This document shows, piece after piece, positions 45,166 through 54,298 of a stretch of DNA of 64,000 bases. The DNA lies in NCBI GenBank assembly GCA_021325145.1, contig JAJPHR010000079.1:1-64000 (forward strand), read 5' to 3'. The first letter of the stretch is position 1. Each line of letters opens with the position of its first letter. The notes under the pieces are model-generated. The model made no database searches, was not told the origin of the DNA, and worked only from the letters and a program-made list of their open reading frames with translations. Made by a program: the position numbers and the translations under genes. This stretch comes from Verrucomicrobiota bacterium (GTDB lineage: Bacteria > Verrucomicrobiota > Verrucomicrobiia > Limisphaerales > Pedosphaeraceae).

Positions 45166-45933
45166 ATGAAGATCTTTGCCCTTTTCGCACTGTGCAGCCT
45201 GAGCCTGGCTGGCGCTCTGCAGGCGCAGGACGCCGTCAACACGCTTTCGGACGCCGAACAGAAAGCGGGATGGAAGCTGCTTTTTGATGGTAAGACACTG
45301 ACTTCCTGGCGAGGTTATCGTGACCCGGCGGCTCCCATCAAATGGACCATTGAGAACAGCTGCCTCAAAAACGTCAAAGGCAATGGACGCCCGGAAACCG
45401 GCGGCGGTGAAATCCTCACCGTTGACGAATTTACAGATTTTGATTTTCGCTTCGAGTGGCGGATTGCACCCGGAGGCAACAGCGGCATCATCTATTTCGT
45501 GAAGGAACGCCAGCACGCGCCCGGTCCAAAAATGTTCCGCGGCGACGACGGCACCGGTCCGGTCGGCCACGAGTACCAACTGCTCGACGACGAAAGACAT
45601 CCTGATGCCAAAGAGCCCACCCACCGCGCGGGCGCGCTCTATGCGTTGATCGCACCCAACGCTTCCAAACGGCTCAAGCCCGCGGGCGAATTCAACCAAT
45701 CGCGCATCCTCGTCCAGGGCAAACACGTCGAACATTGGCTCAATGGGGCAAAGATCCTGGAATACGAACTCGAAAGCCCCGCTCTCCGCAGCCTCATCGC
45801 GGCCAGCAAATACAAGGATCTCCCCGGCTTCGGCACAAAATTCAAAACCCGCATCCAAATACAGGATCACGGCGATGAAATCTGGTTCCGCAATTTGAAA
45901 ATACGTCCACTGCCCGCCTCAACCAACCCGTGA
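45166..45933 (+). CDS. Secreted DUF1080 protein (3-keto-disaccharide hydrolase domain)
   Basis: The 255-residue protein has a signal peptide (MKIFALFALCSLSLAGALQA) and a single jelly-roll domain of the DUF1080 type. It opens with GWKLLFDGKTLTSWRGY, continues FDFRFEWRIAPGGNSGIIYFV, and closes GDEIWFRNLKIRPL. The family is now described as 3-keto-disaccharide hydrolases and related concanavalin-like sugar-binding proteins. Exported DUF1080 proteins are expanded in this phylum and usually accompany Gfo/Idh/MocA oxidoreductases. The next gene starts at a TTG only 4 bases after the stop. Confidence 0.9.
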   Translation: MKIFALFALCSLSLAGALQAQDAVNTLSDAEQKAGWKLLFDGKTLTSWRGYRDPAAPIKWTIENSCLKNVKGNGRPETGGGEILTVDEFTDFDFRFEWRIAPGGNSGIIYFVKERQHAPGPKMFRGDDGTGPVGHEYQLLDDERHPDAKEPTHRAGALYALIAPNASKRLKPAGEFNQSRILVQGKHVEHWLNGAKILEYELESPALRSLIAASKYKDLPGFGTKFKTRIQIQDHGDEIWFRNLKIRPLPASTNP

Positions 45934-45937
45934 CGCC

Positions 45938-47593
45938 TTGAACCAACCCTTTCCGAAAAGCCTCGCTGCCTTCGCACTTGTGGTGTGTCTCCTGATCGCT
46001 CCAAACGACTCGGATGCCGCTGGAGTTACTGTCATCACGCATGGGTTCAACAGCGACGTGAAGGGTTGGGTGACCGGAATGGCTGGTCAAATTCCGGCGT
46101 ATTCACGTTTTCCAGGAACCAATTTCACAATCTACACCATCACCCTGACGACGGATGGGGCCAACTATTTTTCCCAGTGGTCGCGTGACGCGGGCGGTTC
46201 ACCGTCGCTCTCCGACTCGGGTGAAATCATCGTCAAGCTCGATTGGAGCCAGATGGCTGGCACATTGAATATCTTCGATCACTCGATCTACGATATCAGC
46301 ACCTATGCCGTCGCCTCGATCGCGAGTTCGGTGCTCTTGCAAACCAATTCGATTTCGGACCTCGGAGGACATGCGCTGGCAGAGTTTCCGATCCATCTCA
46401 TCGGCCATAGCCGTGGCGGCTCGCTCATCTCCGAACTAAGCCGCCGCCTGGGAACGAACGGAGTCTGGGTCGATCATCTGACCACGCTCGATCCTCATCC
46501 ATTTAACAACGATGGAAACAATGATCGCTCTTACCTTCCGACTTCTCCCACGGACGCCTCCGCTGCGAATACGCCCGCGACCGTGCTCTATGCGGACAAT
46601 TTTTGGCAGGATTATGGCACCAGTCCCCTCGACCCGAACGGCGAACCAGTTTTCGGCGCGTATGTGCGTTACCTGTACAACGTGAACAGTAACCTTAACG
46701 GTGGAGGATACAGCGAGCCCGCCGCAGCCCACTCCGATGTCCACCTGTGGTACCACGGAACCATTGCCTGGGCAACGCCGACGAGTGACACGGAAGTCTC
46801 AATCAGCAACGCGCAACGACAGGTGTGGTGGGCCGCGGACGAACAGCGCGGAACCAACTCCGGCTTCGAATTCAGCTTGATCGGCGGCAGCAACCGCCTC
46901 AGCGCCGATCAGCCACTTGGTCCCGGGTTCCCGATGATCAAGGACGGTTTCAACCAGTGGTGGGATTTCGGGGCCGGAATTTCCGGCAACCGCGCCGCGC
47001 CAACGACGAACAATGGAACCTGGCCCAGCCTGATCAAATTCGACCGGATGGATACGAATCCTGTCGCGCAAGGTCAGAGCATTTTTGTAAAGCTGTTTTA
47101 TCAATGGGCGCGACCCGCCACGAGCAACGCCACTCTCAGCGTTTACCTGGACAACGATTGGAATCCGCTGAACACGAACCAAAACTGGCTCTGGCAAACC
47201 AATCTTCCCGGCACGGGCGCCAGTGGCACGGGAGTTAACGCCGGGACGTTCGCAATCCCCTTCGCCGTCACCAACGCTCCTCCCGGCTGGCACTCGCTTT
47301 TCGCCAGGATCAGCGCGGGCGGCCAAACCCGTTATCTTTACGCTCCCGAAAAGGTCCTGGTGCTTCCGAGTTCGCAACCGCCGGTTCTCAACATCACACG
47401 CATCAGTTCCTCACAAGTGCAGATCGGTGTTAATGGCCTGAGCGGTCAAGCCATCGTCCTCCAGACGAGTTCCAACCTGCTCACCTGGCAGGTTCTCGTA
47501 ACCAACACTCTCTCCGCCAACGCCTGGGTTTATACCAACAATCCGCCAGCGGGCACAAAAGCGCGATTTTATCGAGCAATGCTTGGGAATTGA
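45938..47593 (+). CDS. Secreted lipase/esterase with a C-terminal FYR-type module; TTG start
   Basis: The 551-residue protein starts at a TTG, since no ATG precedes its signal peptide (FALVVCLLIAPNDSDAAG); this is an unusual start. The alpha/beta-hydrolase core begins VTVITHGFNSDVKGW and has the nucleophile elbow FPIHLIGHSRGGSLISELS (Ser near residue 155), with further catalytic Asp and His expected in TTLDPHPF and DVHLWYHG. The second half is beta-rich. The end (VQIGVNGLSGQAIVLQTSSN to KARFYRAMLGN) is a module shared with two other large exoproteins of this window. It likely acts outside the cytoplasm on lipid or polysaccharide esters. Confidence 0.85.
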   Translation: MNQPFPKSLAAFALVVCLLIAPNDSDAAGVTVITHGFNSDVKGWVTGMAGQIPAYSRFPGTNFTIYTITLTTDGANYFSQWSRDAGGSPSLSDSGEIIVKLDWSQMAGTLNIFDHSIYDISTYAVASIASSVLLQTNSISDLGGHALAEFPIHLIGHSRGGSLISELSRRLGTNGVWVDHLTTLDPHPFNNDGNNDRSYLPTSPTDASAANTPATVLYADNFWQDYGTSPLDPNGEPVFGAYVRYLYNVNSNLNGGGYSEPAAAHSDVHLWYHGTIAWATPTSDTEVSISNAQRQVWWAADEQRGTNSGFEFSLIGGSNRLSADQPLGPGFPMIKDGFNQWWDFGAGISGNRAAPTTNNGTWPSLIKFDRMDTNPVAQGQSIFVKLFYQWARPATSNATLSVYLDNDWNPLNTNQNWLWQTNLPGTGASGTGVNAGTFAIPFAVTNAPPGWHSLFARISAGGQTRYLYAPEKVLVLPSSQPPVLNITRISSSQVQIGVNGLSGQAIVLQTSSNLLTWQVLVTNTLSANAWVYTNNPPAGTKARFYRAMLGN

Positions 47594-47597
47594 TCGG

Positions 47598-47666
47598 AGC
47601 AGCCGACGCAAGGAGGCTCTAAAATCCTCTTGGAGAAAAAATCAGAGCCTCCTTGCGTCGGCTGCT
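47598..47666. repeat. 23-bp perfect inverted repeat (long palindromic repeat)
   Basis: The arm AGCAGCCGACGCAAGGAGGC plus TCT (47598-47620) is perfectly complementary to 47644-47666, with a 23-base A-rich loop. It begins 5 bases after the esterase stop and lies between convergent genes, so it could terminate transcription from both sides. One arm is related to the repeat half-site embedded in xseA at 3394-3421, indicating a dispersed family. Confidence 0.8.
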
Positions 47667-47704
47667 GTAAATTGCGTGAGCCTCACGGAGTGCGCAACGA
47701 TTCG

Positions 47705-50050
47705 TTATGCGCCAGGCACTCCGACCGACCTCTGCCGCCCCGTGCCGAACAGCAATCGCAAACTGTTCATTACCACCACCACCGTGCTGCCTTCGTGGCC
47801 GACCACGCCGATGGTAAGTGGAATCCTCCCCAACATTGTGAAGCACACCAACACCGCCACTGTGCCCAGCGAAACAACAAGGTTCTGGCGAATCACGCGT
47901 CTCGCTCGCTGGCTTAGTTGAAAGGCAGCCAGAAAGTTTTCCAACCGGTCGTGCATCAAGACCACCTCCGCTTGTTCCAGCGCGGCATCCGAGCCGCGCG
48001 CGCCCATCGCCACGCCAACATCCGCCGCCGCCAGGCTCGGCGCATCATTGACCCCATCGCCGATCATGGCCACGCGCTGCCCGCTTTGGCTGAGCCGCCC
48101 AATGGCTTCGACTTTTTGTCCTGGATTTAACTCCGCCCGCACATCGTCCAATTGGAGCTGAACTTTCAAATTCTCGGCCGCCGCCTGGCGATCACCGGTG
48201 AGCACCACCGTTCGCAAACCTTCTCGTCGCAACTCCTCGATCACATCGCGCGCCTGTGGCCGGATGTCGTCGCGCAACACGATTCGTCCAATCAAATCGG
48301 ACTCTGCCAGCCAGACTTCTGAAAACCCTGCTTCAGTCGCCGACATTCCGACCGGCGCCTTGCCCGTCTGCGCCAGCCATTCATGGCGGCCAAGCAGGCA
48401 TTCCTTTGTTCCATGCCGTGCTCGAAGTCCCTGGCCGGTCACTGATTCAAAATGCTCGAACTCGATCGATTGCAAACCGCGCTGCTTGCCGTATCGCGTA
48501 ATGGCCCGCGCCAAAGGATGCGTCGAAAGCCGTTCCAGCGAAAATGCCAGCCGGGCCACCTCTTCTTCCCGGCCGGGCGGAAAGCTTTCCACCCGCTCCA
48601 CTCGCAGTTCGCCGGTCGTCAAGGTTCCGGTCTTATCCAGCGCAACCACATTGATGCCGGCCAGCCGTTCCACCGCCGCGCCGCCGCGGAAAAGAATGCC
48701 GTGCCGCGCGCCCCATGCTATCGATGCCAATACGGCCGACGGAATGGACAGAACCAGCGCGCAGGGCGAAGCCACCACCAGCAGCGTCATTGCATGATAG
48801 AAAGCGCTTTGCTTTCCCCCAGCCGCTGTGAACGCCGAAAGGCCCAAACCCAGCCACCAAACAAAAAACATGGCGAGCGAAAGCCCGAGCACAATGTAAG
48901 TGTACCAAGCCCCGAATTTGTCCGTGAACTGCTGCGACGGGGCTTTTTGGCGCTGGGCTTCCTGGATGAGTTGGATGATTTTCTGGAGCGAGCTTTCTTT
49001 CGCCGCCCGCAGCACCGACACCTCCACCGCGCCCCAAAGATTGATCGTTCCGGCCAGGACGCTGTCGCCGACTTTTTTATCCACGGGCGTGGCTTCACCC
49101 GTCAAATTCGATTCGTCGCTTGCGGTCTGGCCTTTGACAATTTCACCGTCCACGGGAAACTGAGCGCCCGGCTTGAGTAGCAGCCGCATTCCCGGTCGCA
49201 GGCGCTCCACGGGCAGTTCGCGCTCGTGTCCGGATTCATCCAAGACGGTGGCAACCTTGGGCGCTTCCTTGAACAAGGATTGAATTTCCCGCTGGGTTCG
49301 TCCCAGGGCAAAATGCTCCAGCGCCCCGGAAAACGAAAACAGGAACAGCAAGGTCGCCCCTTCCCCCCACGCGCCAATGCACGCACTGCCAACCGCCACG
49401 GCGAGCATCAAAAAATGAACATCAATCGCCCGGTGTCGCAATCGTTCCCAAACCTCCTCCGTGGCGTACCAGCCGCCGGCGAGGTACGCCAGCAGAAAAC
49501 TTGGGATGGCGAGCCTGCTTTCTCCGAGCCGGAGCAGCCCATAGCCGACCAACCCAAAGAAGCCGCACAACGCGGCAGCAGCCAGTTGCGGTTTCCACTC
49601 GTCGATGTGGCCGGCGTGCTCGAAAAATTCAACGTCCCGCTGGACCACTCGCGGCCACGGCACGTCCCGCCAGCGCCAGAATCGCGGGGCTGTCGGGCAG
49701 GTCACCCGCGCAATCGTGGTTGCCTTCCCTTCCTGCCGAACCGTGATACGCTGCCGTTCCTGTGCGGTCAGCGGGCGTTCGCAGGTTTCGCAATCATTCT
49801 CCCCGGTCAACAATCCGCAGGCATGACCGGCGCTGGCGGATTCAGCCTGTTGGATCGTTGCCGACACGCGGTCAGTCAAACGGGCGACATCCGCCCGCCC
49901 AAGCGTGGCGACCGACACAGTCTTTTTCGCATGGTTGACCGTCACTGCTTCGAGGGTGGGCTCTTCTGCCAGCACTTCCGCCACCGAGCGGGCGAGGCAT
50001 TTCGCTTCCGCAAGGCTGGGATTCGGTTTCGCTGGGGCTGCAGAACTCAT
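47705..50050 (-). CDS. P1B-4-type metal-transporting ATPase
   Basis: About 781 residues from the ATG at 50050 (an in-frame ATG at 50077 would add 9). The N-terminus holds a Cys-poor ferredoxin-like HMA domain and then a Cys-containing segment (HACGLLTGENDCETCE). P-type motifs follow: SDESNLTGEATP (actuator), ASPCALVLSIPSAVL (membrane metal site), DKTGTLTTGEL (phosphorylated Asp), and MIGDGVNDAPSLAAADVG. The last helix has HEGSTVVVVMNSLRLL. The SPC motif together with HEGS is characteristic of the P1B-4 subgroup (Co2+/Fe2+/Zn2+ exporters, CtpD/PfeT-like). It would export transition metals across the inner membrane. No metal regulator is beside it. Confidence 0.92.
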   Translation of the reverse strand: MSSAAPAKPNPSLAEAKCLARSVAEVLAEEPTLEAVTVNHAKKTVSVATLGRADVARLTDRVSATIQQAESASAGHACGLLTGENDCETCERPLTAQERQRITVRQEGKATTIARVTCPTAPRFWRWRDVPWPRVVQRDVEFFEHAGHIDEWKPQLAAAALCGFFGLVGYGLLRLGESRLAIPSFLLAYLAGGWYATEEVWERLRHRAIDVHFLMLAVAVGSACIGAWGEGATLLFLFSFSGALEHFALGRTQREIQSLFKEAPKVATVLDESGHERELPVERLRPGMRLLLKPGAQFPVDGEIVKGQTASDESNLTGEATPVDKKVGDSVLAGTINLWGAVEVSVLRAAKESSLQKIIQLIQEAQRQKAPSQQFTDKFGAWYTYIVLGLSLAMFFVWWLGLGLSAFTAAGGKQSAFYHAMTLLVVASPCALVLSIPSAVLASIAWGARHGILFRGGAAVERLAGINVVALDKTGTLTTGELRVERVESFPPGREEEVARLAFSLERLSTHPLARAITRYGKQRGLQSIEFEHFESVTGQGLRARHGTKECLLGRHEWLAQTGKAPVGMSATEAGFSEVWLAESDLIGRIVLRDDIRPQARDVIEELRREGLRTVVLTGDRQAAAENLKVQLQLDDVRAELNPGQKVEAIGRLSQSGQRVAMIGDGVNDAPSLAAADVGVAMGARGSDAALEQAEVVLMHDRLENFLAAFQLSQRARRVIRQNLVVSLGTVAVLVCFTMLGRIPLTIGVVGHEGSTVVVVMNSLRLLFGTGRQRSVGVPGA

Positions 50051-50077
50051 AATGAGCGTCTCAAGGCATATTACCAT

Positions 50078-50447
50078 ATTTCGCCATTAAGTGGCGATTG
50101 GAAAGCGCACCGGCGGCCGTCACGCCGGGTAAAGTGCGCGAACGCAAGATCTGGCGGCCTGACCGGTTTCCAGACCCGTGACTTTCTTCCCAAAAGTTCC
50201 CAACCCGCGGCATGCCTCAGGCAGGAAGCAGCCATGACGCCAAACACAAATGAGCAGGAGCTCTACGCTCCGCCCCATGGCCAAGGGCTGCCGACTGCGT
50301 TCTTTTGCCACTTGCTGATGGCAATTTCGGGGGCTAGTTTTAGGCGGATTTTGTTGGCGGCTGGGTTGCAATCGAGCGCAGTCGCAAGGGAGGAGTCTCT
50401 CGGACAAGATTCGTGCAATCAATCAGGTTTCCACTGGAGCGGCTGGG
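50078..50447. other. Gene-free stretch between divergent ATPase and pckG
   Basis: This 370-base gap separates divergently transcribed genes and should contain both promoters. I see one dispersed repeat (GCAGGAGCTCTACGCTCC, about 50254-50271) and an imperfect palindrome near 50068-50085 (CATATTACCATATTT). No convincing coding frame and no recognisable riboswitch are present. Confidence 0.5.
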
Positions 50448-52265
50448 ATGAAAGCAAGCCCGCCAGAAACAAGCAGGCAATCAATAGCTATGGAAAACGG
50501 AACTTTAGGAAAATGCAACACGGACAATCGGACTGTTGTCGCCTGGATTGAAGAGCAAGCCAAACTGTGCCAGCCAGACCAGGTATTTTGGTGCGATGGC
50601 TCCGAAAATGAGAAGCAGTTCCTTTTAGGGGAAGCCGTGGCCAGCGGCGTTCTGATCAAGCTGAACCAGGAGAAGTTGCCGGGTTGTTATTATCACCGCT
50701 CGAACCCCAACGATGTCGCCCGGGTTGAACAATGCACCTACGTTTGCACCGAGTCCCAGGAGGAAGCCGGCCCTACCAACAACTGGGCGCCACCCGCTGA
50801 GATGTACCAAAAGCTTCATAACCTCGCCCGCGGCGGCATGCGTGGCCGCACGTTGTACGTCATCCCTTATCTCATGGGGCCGCCCGGTTCGCCGTTGAGC
50901 AAGGTGGGCATCGAATTGACCGATTCCATTTATGTGGTGCTCAGCATGCGCATCATGACGCGCATGGGCCAGGTCGCCTACCAGCAACTCGGCGACGGGG
51001 ATGATTTCAACCGCGGCCTTCATTGCTCGCTGGATGTGAACCCGGAGCGACGCTATATCTGTCATTTTCCCCAGGACAACGCGATTATTTCGGTCAATTC
51101 TGCGTATGGGGGCAACGCGCTGCTGGGCAAAAAATGCCTCGCTTTGCGCATCGGTTCGTACCTCGGCCGCAAGCAGGGTTGGATGGCCGAACACATGCTC
51201 ATCCTCGGCGTGGAGTCGCCCACCGGCGAAAAGACCTTCGTGGCGGCGGCTTTCCCGAGCGCCTGCGGCAAAACCAACTTCGCCATGATGATTCCCCCGC
51301 CCCATTTCAAAGGCTGGAAAGTTTGGACGGTCGGCGACGACATCGCCTGGATGAAGCCCGGACCCGATGGCCGGCTTTACGCCATCAATCCGGAAGCCGG
51401 TTATTTCGGCGTGATGCCCGGCACGAATTACAAATCCAACCCGAACGCGATGGAATGCATCAAGCGCGATACCATTTACACCAATGTCGCGCTTACCCCG
51501 GACCTCGACGTTTGGTGGGAAGGCAAGGACGGGCCGCCGCCGAAGGAATGTCTCGATTGGAAAGGCAACAAATGGACACCTGAGTCAAAAGAAAAGGCGG
51601 CGCATGCCAACAGCCGCTTTGCCGCGCCCATGGTCAACAATCCAATGCTGGCGACGGAGGTCAACGATCCCAAGGGTGTGCCCTTCAGCGCGATTATTTT
51701 CGGCGGACGCCGCGCGGACACCATGCCGCTGGTCTATCAAGCGTTCAACTGGATCCACGGCGTTTATATCGGCGCCACGATGGGTTCGGAAATGACGGCC
51801 GCCGCCGCCGGGACGGTCGGGCAGGTGCGGCGCGATCCCATGGCCATGCTGCCGTTTTGCGGCTACAATATGGGCGAGTACTTCCGCCACTGGATTAACA
51901 TGCGCCGATTAATCCGACGCCCGCCGCGCATTTTTCACGTCAACTGGTTTCGCAAGGACGCCCAGGGCCAGTATCTCTGGCCCGGGTTTGGCGAAAACAT
52001 GCGGGTGCTCAAGTGGATCATTGACCGCTGCCGCGGGCGGGCCAACTCCGAGGAAACTCCGCTCGGCTGGGTGCCTTACGCCGAATATTTTGATCTGGAG
52101 GGCCTGCCGAATTACACCCCCAGCCGGCTGGAGCAGGCGCAAACCATCGATTACGAAGACTGGCGCCGCGAACTGCTTCAGCAGGATGAACTTTTCATCA
52201 GGCTGTACGCGCATCTTCCCAAAGAATTGATCTTCCAGCGCGAATTGCTGGTTTCGCGGTTGTAA
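50448..52265 (+). CDS. pckG: Phosphoenolpyruvate carboxykinase (GTP)
   Basis: The 605-residue enzyme converts oxaloacetate to PEP with GTP, the gateway to gluconeogenesis. The ATG at 50448 has GGAG at a suitable distance. Kinase-1a FPSACGKTN lies at residues 269-277. Upstream is the substrate-binding YVIPYLMGPPGSP, and downstream are WKVWTVGDDIAW, the guanine-site IFGGRRADTMPLVYQ, and PFCGYNMGEYFRHW. These place it in the GTP-dependent, not ATP-dependent, class. Its length is slightly below the usual 610-620 but complete. The gene stands alone. Confidence 0.96.
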   Translation: MKASPPETSRQSIAMENGTLGKCNTDNRTVVAWIEEQAKLCQPDQVFWCDGSENEKQFLLGEAVASGVLIKLNQEKLPGCYYHRSNPNDVARVEQCTYVCTESQEEAGPTNNWAPPAEMYQKLHNLARGGMRGRTLYVIPYLMGPPGSPLSKVGIELTDSIYVVLSMRIMTRMGQVAYQQLGDGDDFNRGLHCSLDVNPERRYICHFPQDNAIISVNSAYGGNALLGKKCLALRIGSYLGRKQGWMAEHMLILGVESPTGEKTFVAAAFPSACGKTNFAMMIPPPHFKGWKVWTVGDDIAWMKPGPDGRLYAINPEAGYFGVMPGTNYKSNPNAMECIKRDTIYTNVALTPDLDVWWEGKDGPPPKECLDWKGNKWTPESKEKAAHANSRFAAPMVNNPMLATEVNDPKGVPFSAIIFGGRRADTMPLVYQAFNWIHGVYIGATMGSEMTAAAAGTVGQVRRDPMAMLPFCGYNMGEYFRHWINMRRLIRRPPRIFHVNWFRKDAQGQYLWPGFGENMRVLKWIIDRCRGRANSEETPLGWVPYAEYFDLEGLPNYTPSRLEQAQTIDYEDWRRELLQQDELFIRLYAHLPKELIFQRELLVSRL

Positions 52266-52306
52266 CCGGCACGAGCCGCGAATTAGAAAGGCGCTCGGCA
52301 AAAAAA

Positions 52307-52396
52307 GTGGAGCTGCGCCCCAGCGCAAAGCTCCGTTCCAGTTCGGAAGTGCTTTCCGTGTTTACGCAGAGCAGGAACTCTGCGCTCCGGTAGCTC
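52307..52396. repeat. Dispersed 'GGAGCTCTGCGCTC' repeats, two copies in opposite orientation
   Basis: GGAGCTGCGCCCCAGCGCAAAGCTCC (about 52309-52334) folds on itself. GCAGAGCAGGAACTCTGCGCTCC (about 52366-52388) is a second family member. Both lie between pckG and the Cys-rich gene, whose stop codon overlaps the last bases. Confidence 0.5.
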
Positions 52397-52625
52397 AGCC
52401 GCCGTTCGAGGGTTTGGCGAAGAGAGCCATGGCGCGTGGGGGCAGCGCTTGCTTCGACGCGCTCTTGCAGCAGGAGGTCTGGCAGCAACTGGCATCGGCC
52501 TTGGCCGTGCAGGCAGCCTTGTCTTTGCTCTTTTCGGCGGCTTTGGGCTTGGCGGCATCCGCGGCCTGCAACGAGCAGGCGCAGGCAAGGGTCGAGACAG
52601 TAAGGCTGAGGATTAGTTTTTTCAT
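52395..52625 (-). CDS. Small exported Cys-rich protein
   Basis: From the ATG at 52625 (MKKLILSL) the product is 76 residues with a clear signal peptide ending near residue 23 (SLQAADA). The mature part is Lys/Ala-rich with the cluster CTAKADASCCQTSCCKS, containing five Cys within about 17 residues. The spacing could bind metal or form disulphides. The tail ends MALFAKPSNGG. An in-frame open stretch upstream (14 codons) is rejected because it would separate the signal peptide from its start. It lies 77 bases after the PepSY-like gene on the same strand. Confidence 0.7.
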   Translation of the reverse strand: MKKLILSLTVSTLACACSLQAADAAKPKAAEKSKDKAACTAKADASCCQTSCCKSASKQALPPRAMALFAKPSNGG

Positions 52626-52702
52626 GTTATTGATGATGGAGTTACCATTTCTGTTCGGCTTCGGCAAATTGGACGACCGGCAAACGCGTTTTGTTCAATC
52701 TC

Positions 52703-53557
52703 TTAATCTTCCATTCCGCGAAACCTCCCGCCCGGCCCGATCTTGAAATCGAATGGCTTGCCGTCCTTGCGGCTCTCGATATGAAACATGGAGTCGTCCA
52801 CGGTCTTATCGATGCGAATCAGCTTTCCGGTTCCGATCATTTCCCGCAAGGTCTTCTGACCCAAAGCCGGCAACTCGGCCGGGAACACCCGCACGCTTTC
52901 GAGCTTGCCATCCGCGGTTACGCTGAATTCGCGATCCTTCCCATTCCTGATCATTTCCACCGTATAGGAAATCTCACTGTCCTCGAACATGCGATAAATG
53001 TCGCCCAGCGTTCCGTTGGCCGCATGTTCCTGAATGGTCTTCCGCACGGCCGCGGGCAACTCCTCCAAAGTCACTTGCATGCTCACCAAATTTCCGTCGG
53101 CGGCAACCGCAAACGCGCGATCAGCGCCGTCCTTCGTCGTCGTGTCCACCTCGTAGCGGAAGCCGCCATCATCCTCGAAGGCCTTCTCCACGCTGTCCAG
53201 CGTCCCTCCGCGCAATTCTGTCTGGATTGTCTTTTGCACGGCGACAGGTGTTTCCGCCAGTTCCACCTCCACGCTCAATAACCGCCCATCCGATGCGACG
53301 GTTACATCCTGCTCCTGGCTGGCTCGGATGATGGTCACCGTGTAACACGGTTCACCGTCCTGTTCGTCCGATTCGATTTCGCCCACCTTGCCTCCGCGCA
53401 ACTGGCCTTGCACCGTCTTTTGCGCCGCCGCAGGCAAATCGGTGAATGAAACGGTCCCAGTTTGCGCCTGCTGTACTTGTGCCGTGGCCAGCCAAAAGCA
53501 AAATAGAATGCACCCGAGTCCCGGCGCAAACCGCGTGGATGAAATTCGCCTCTTCAT
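52703..53557 (-). CDS. Exported protein with four tandem PepSY-like repeats
   Basis: The 284-residue protein has a signal peptide (LGCILFCFWLATAQVQQAQ). Four tandem repeats of about 60 residues follow. Each starts with a helix such as LPAAAQKTVQ, TPVAVQKTIQTEL, LPAAVRKTIQEH or LPALGQKTLREM. Each then has a strand pair (GEIESDEQDGEPCYTVTII, DSVEKAFEDDGGFRYEV, GDIYRMFEDSEISYTVEMI, IRIDKTVDDSMFHIE). This matches PepSY-like (protease-inhibitory or calcium-binding) domains of the beta-lactamase-inhibitor-like type, usually present in one or two copies. A chelating or protease-restraining role in the periplasm is plausible but unproven. Confidence 0.75.
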   Translation of the reverse strand: MKRRISSTRFAPGLGCILFCFWLATAQVQQAQTGTVSFTDLPAAAQKTVQGQLRGGKVGEIESDEQDGEPCYTVTIIRASQEQDVTVASDGRLLSVEVELAETPVAVQKTIQTELRGGTLDSVEKAFEDDGGFRYEVDTTTKDGADRAFAVAADGNLVSMQVTLEELPAAVRKTIQEHAANGTLGDIYRMFEDSEISYTVEMIRNGKDREFSVTADGKLESVRVFPAELPALGQKTLREMIGTGKLIRIDKTVDDSMFHIESRKDGKPFDFKIGPGGRFRGMED

Positions 53558-53810
53558 GGTACTTGGAGTTGGAATATAAGACCGGCTTCACCGTGTCAAT
53601 TCGGAACTGGGGCGGAGTATTTGGTTTAGGCCGTAGCCATACAGTTGGTATTGGGAAACACACGCGCCCGGCACGTGCGCTCCCCGATTCAACTGCACAG
53701 TTACGATTTAAGGCGGGCCCTCGGATTTTGATTGCGACAAGCGGTTGTTGTGGCATTGTCGACAGGCGGATGCGCTGATTGATTGCCCCAACCGGTCAAA
53801 CCGACAACTT

Positions 53811-54068
53811 ATGAGCGAATTCAAGTTCTCATGCCCGCACTGTAATCAACACCTCCAATGCGACGAGCAGTTTTCCGGCCGCCAGATCCAGTGCCCGCAT
53901 TGTGATCATTTGATCCGAATTCCCGCCGCGCCGGGGAAAACAGCACAATTCGACCCGCAGTCCGGCATGACCTGGGCCACGCACGTCGCGCCGGGAAATG
54001 CGGCGCCACCAAAATCCGCCCCTGCCAATCCGCCTGCCGGGCCTGCCAAGCCCGACCAGAAGAAGTAA
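53811..54068 (+). CDS. Small zinc-ribbon protein
   Basis: The ATG at 53811 begins an 85-residue protein (MSEFKFSCPHCNQHLQCD). It has CPHC at residues 8-11 and CPHC near residue 29, separated by QHLQCDEQFSGRQIQ, forming a CxxC-CxxC zinc ribbon. The C-terminus is Pro/Ala-rich and probably disordered. It lies upstream of the kinase and ECF sigma genes in the same direction (about 230 bases apart), so it could be a nucleic-acid- or protein-binding accessory. Open frame upstream of the ATG has no homologous appearance. Confidence 0.7.
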   Translation: MSEFKFSCPHCNQHLQCDEQFSGRQIQCPHCDHLIRIPAAPGKTAQFDPQSGMTWATHVAPGNAAPPKSAPANPPAGPAKPDQKK

Positions 54069-54096
54069 AAACACCAAGCTCCAAGCTCGAAGTCCA
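54068..54096. repeat. Dispersed 'CCAAGCTCC' repeat, copy 3
   Basis: AAACACCAAGCTCCAAGCTC begins at the last base of the zinc-ribbon gene's stop codon. It is a shorter, diverged relative of the repeats at 10338-10371 and 28638-28671. It lies in the 230-base gap before the kinase gene. Confidence 0.5.
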
Positions 54097-54298
54097 ACTC
54101 CGATAATTCGCGAGCAAGTGTCCCAGGCCTGCGAATTCCAACGGTGCTCCAACCGGGTTTCGACGGGTAAAAACCAGTCGGGAGGGCGAAGTGCGGGCTT
54201 CGGGTCGACACATATAATGGTACCTGGACCAATCCACGGTGAGCCTTTTTCTTCCCGAATCTCGCATTATTTGGTAGAAAAAAACGCTCTGCCATTCC

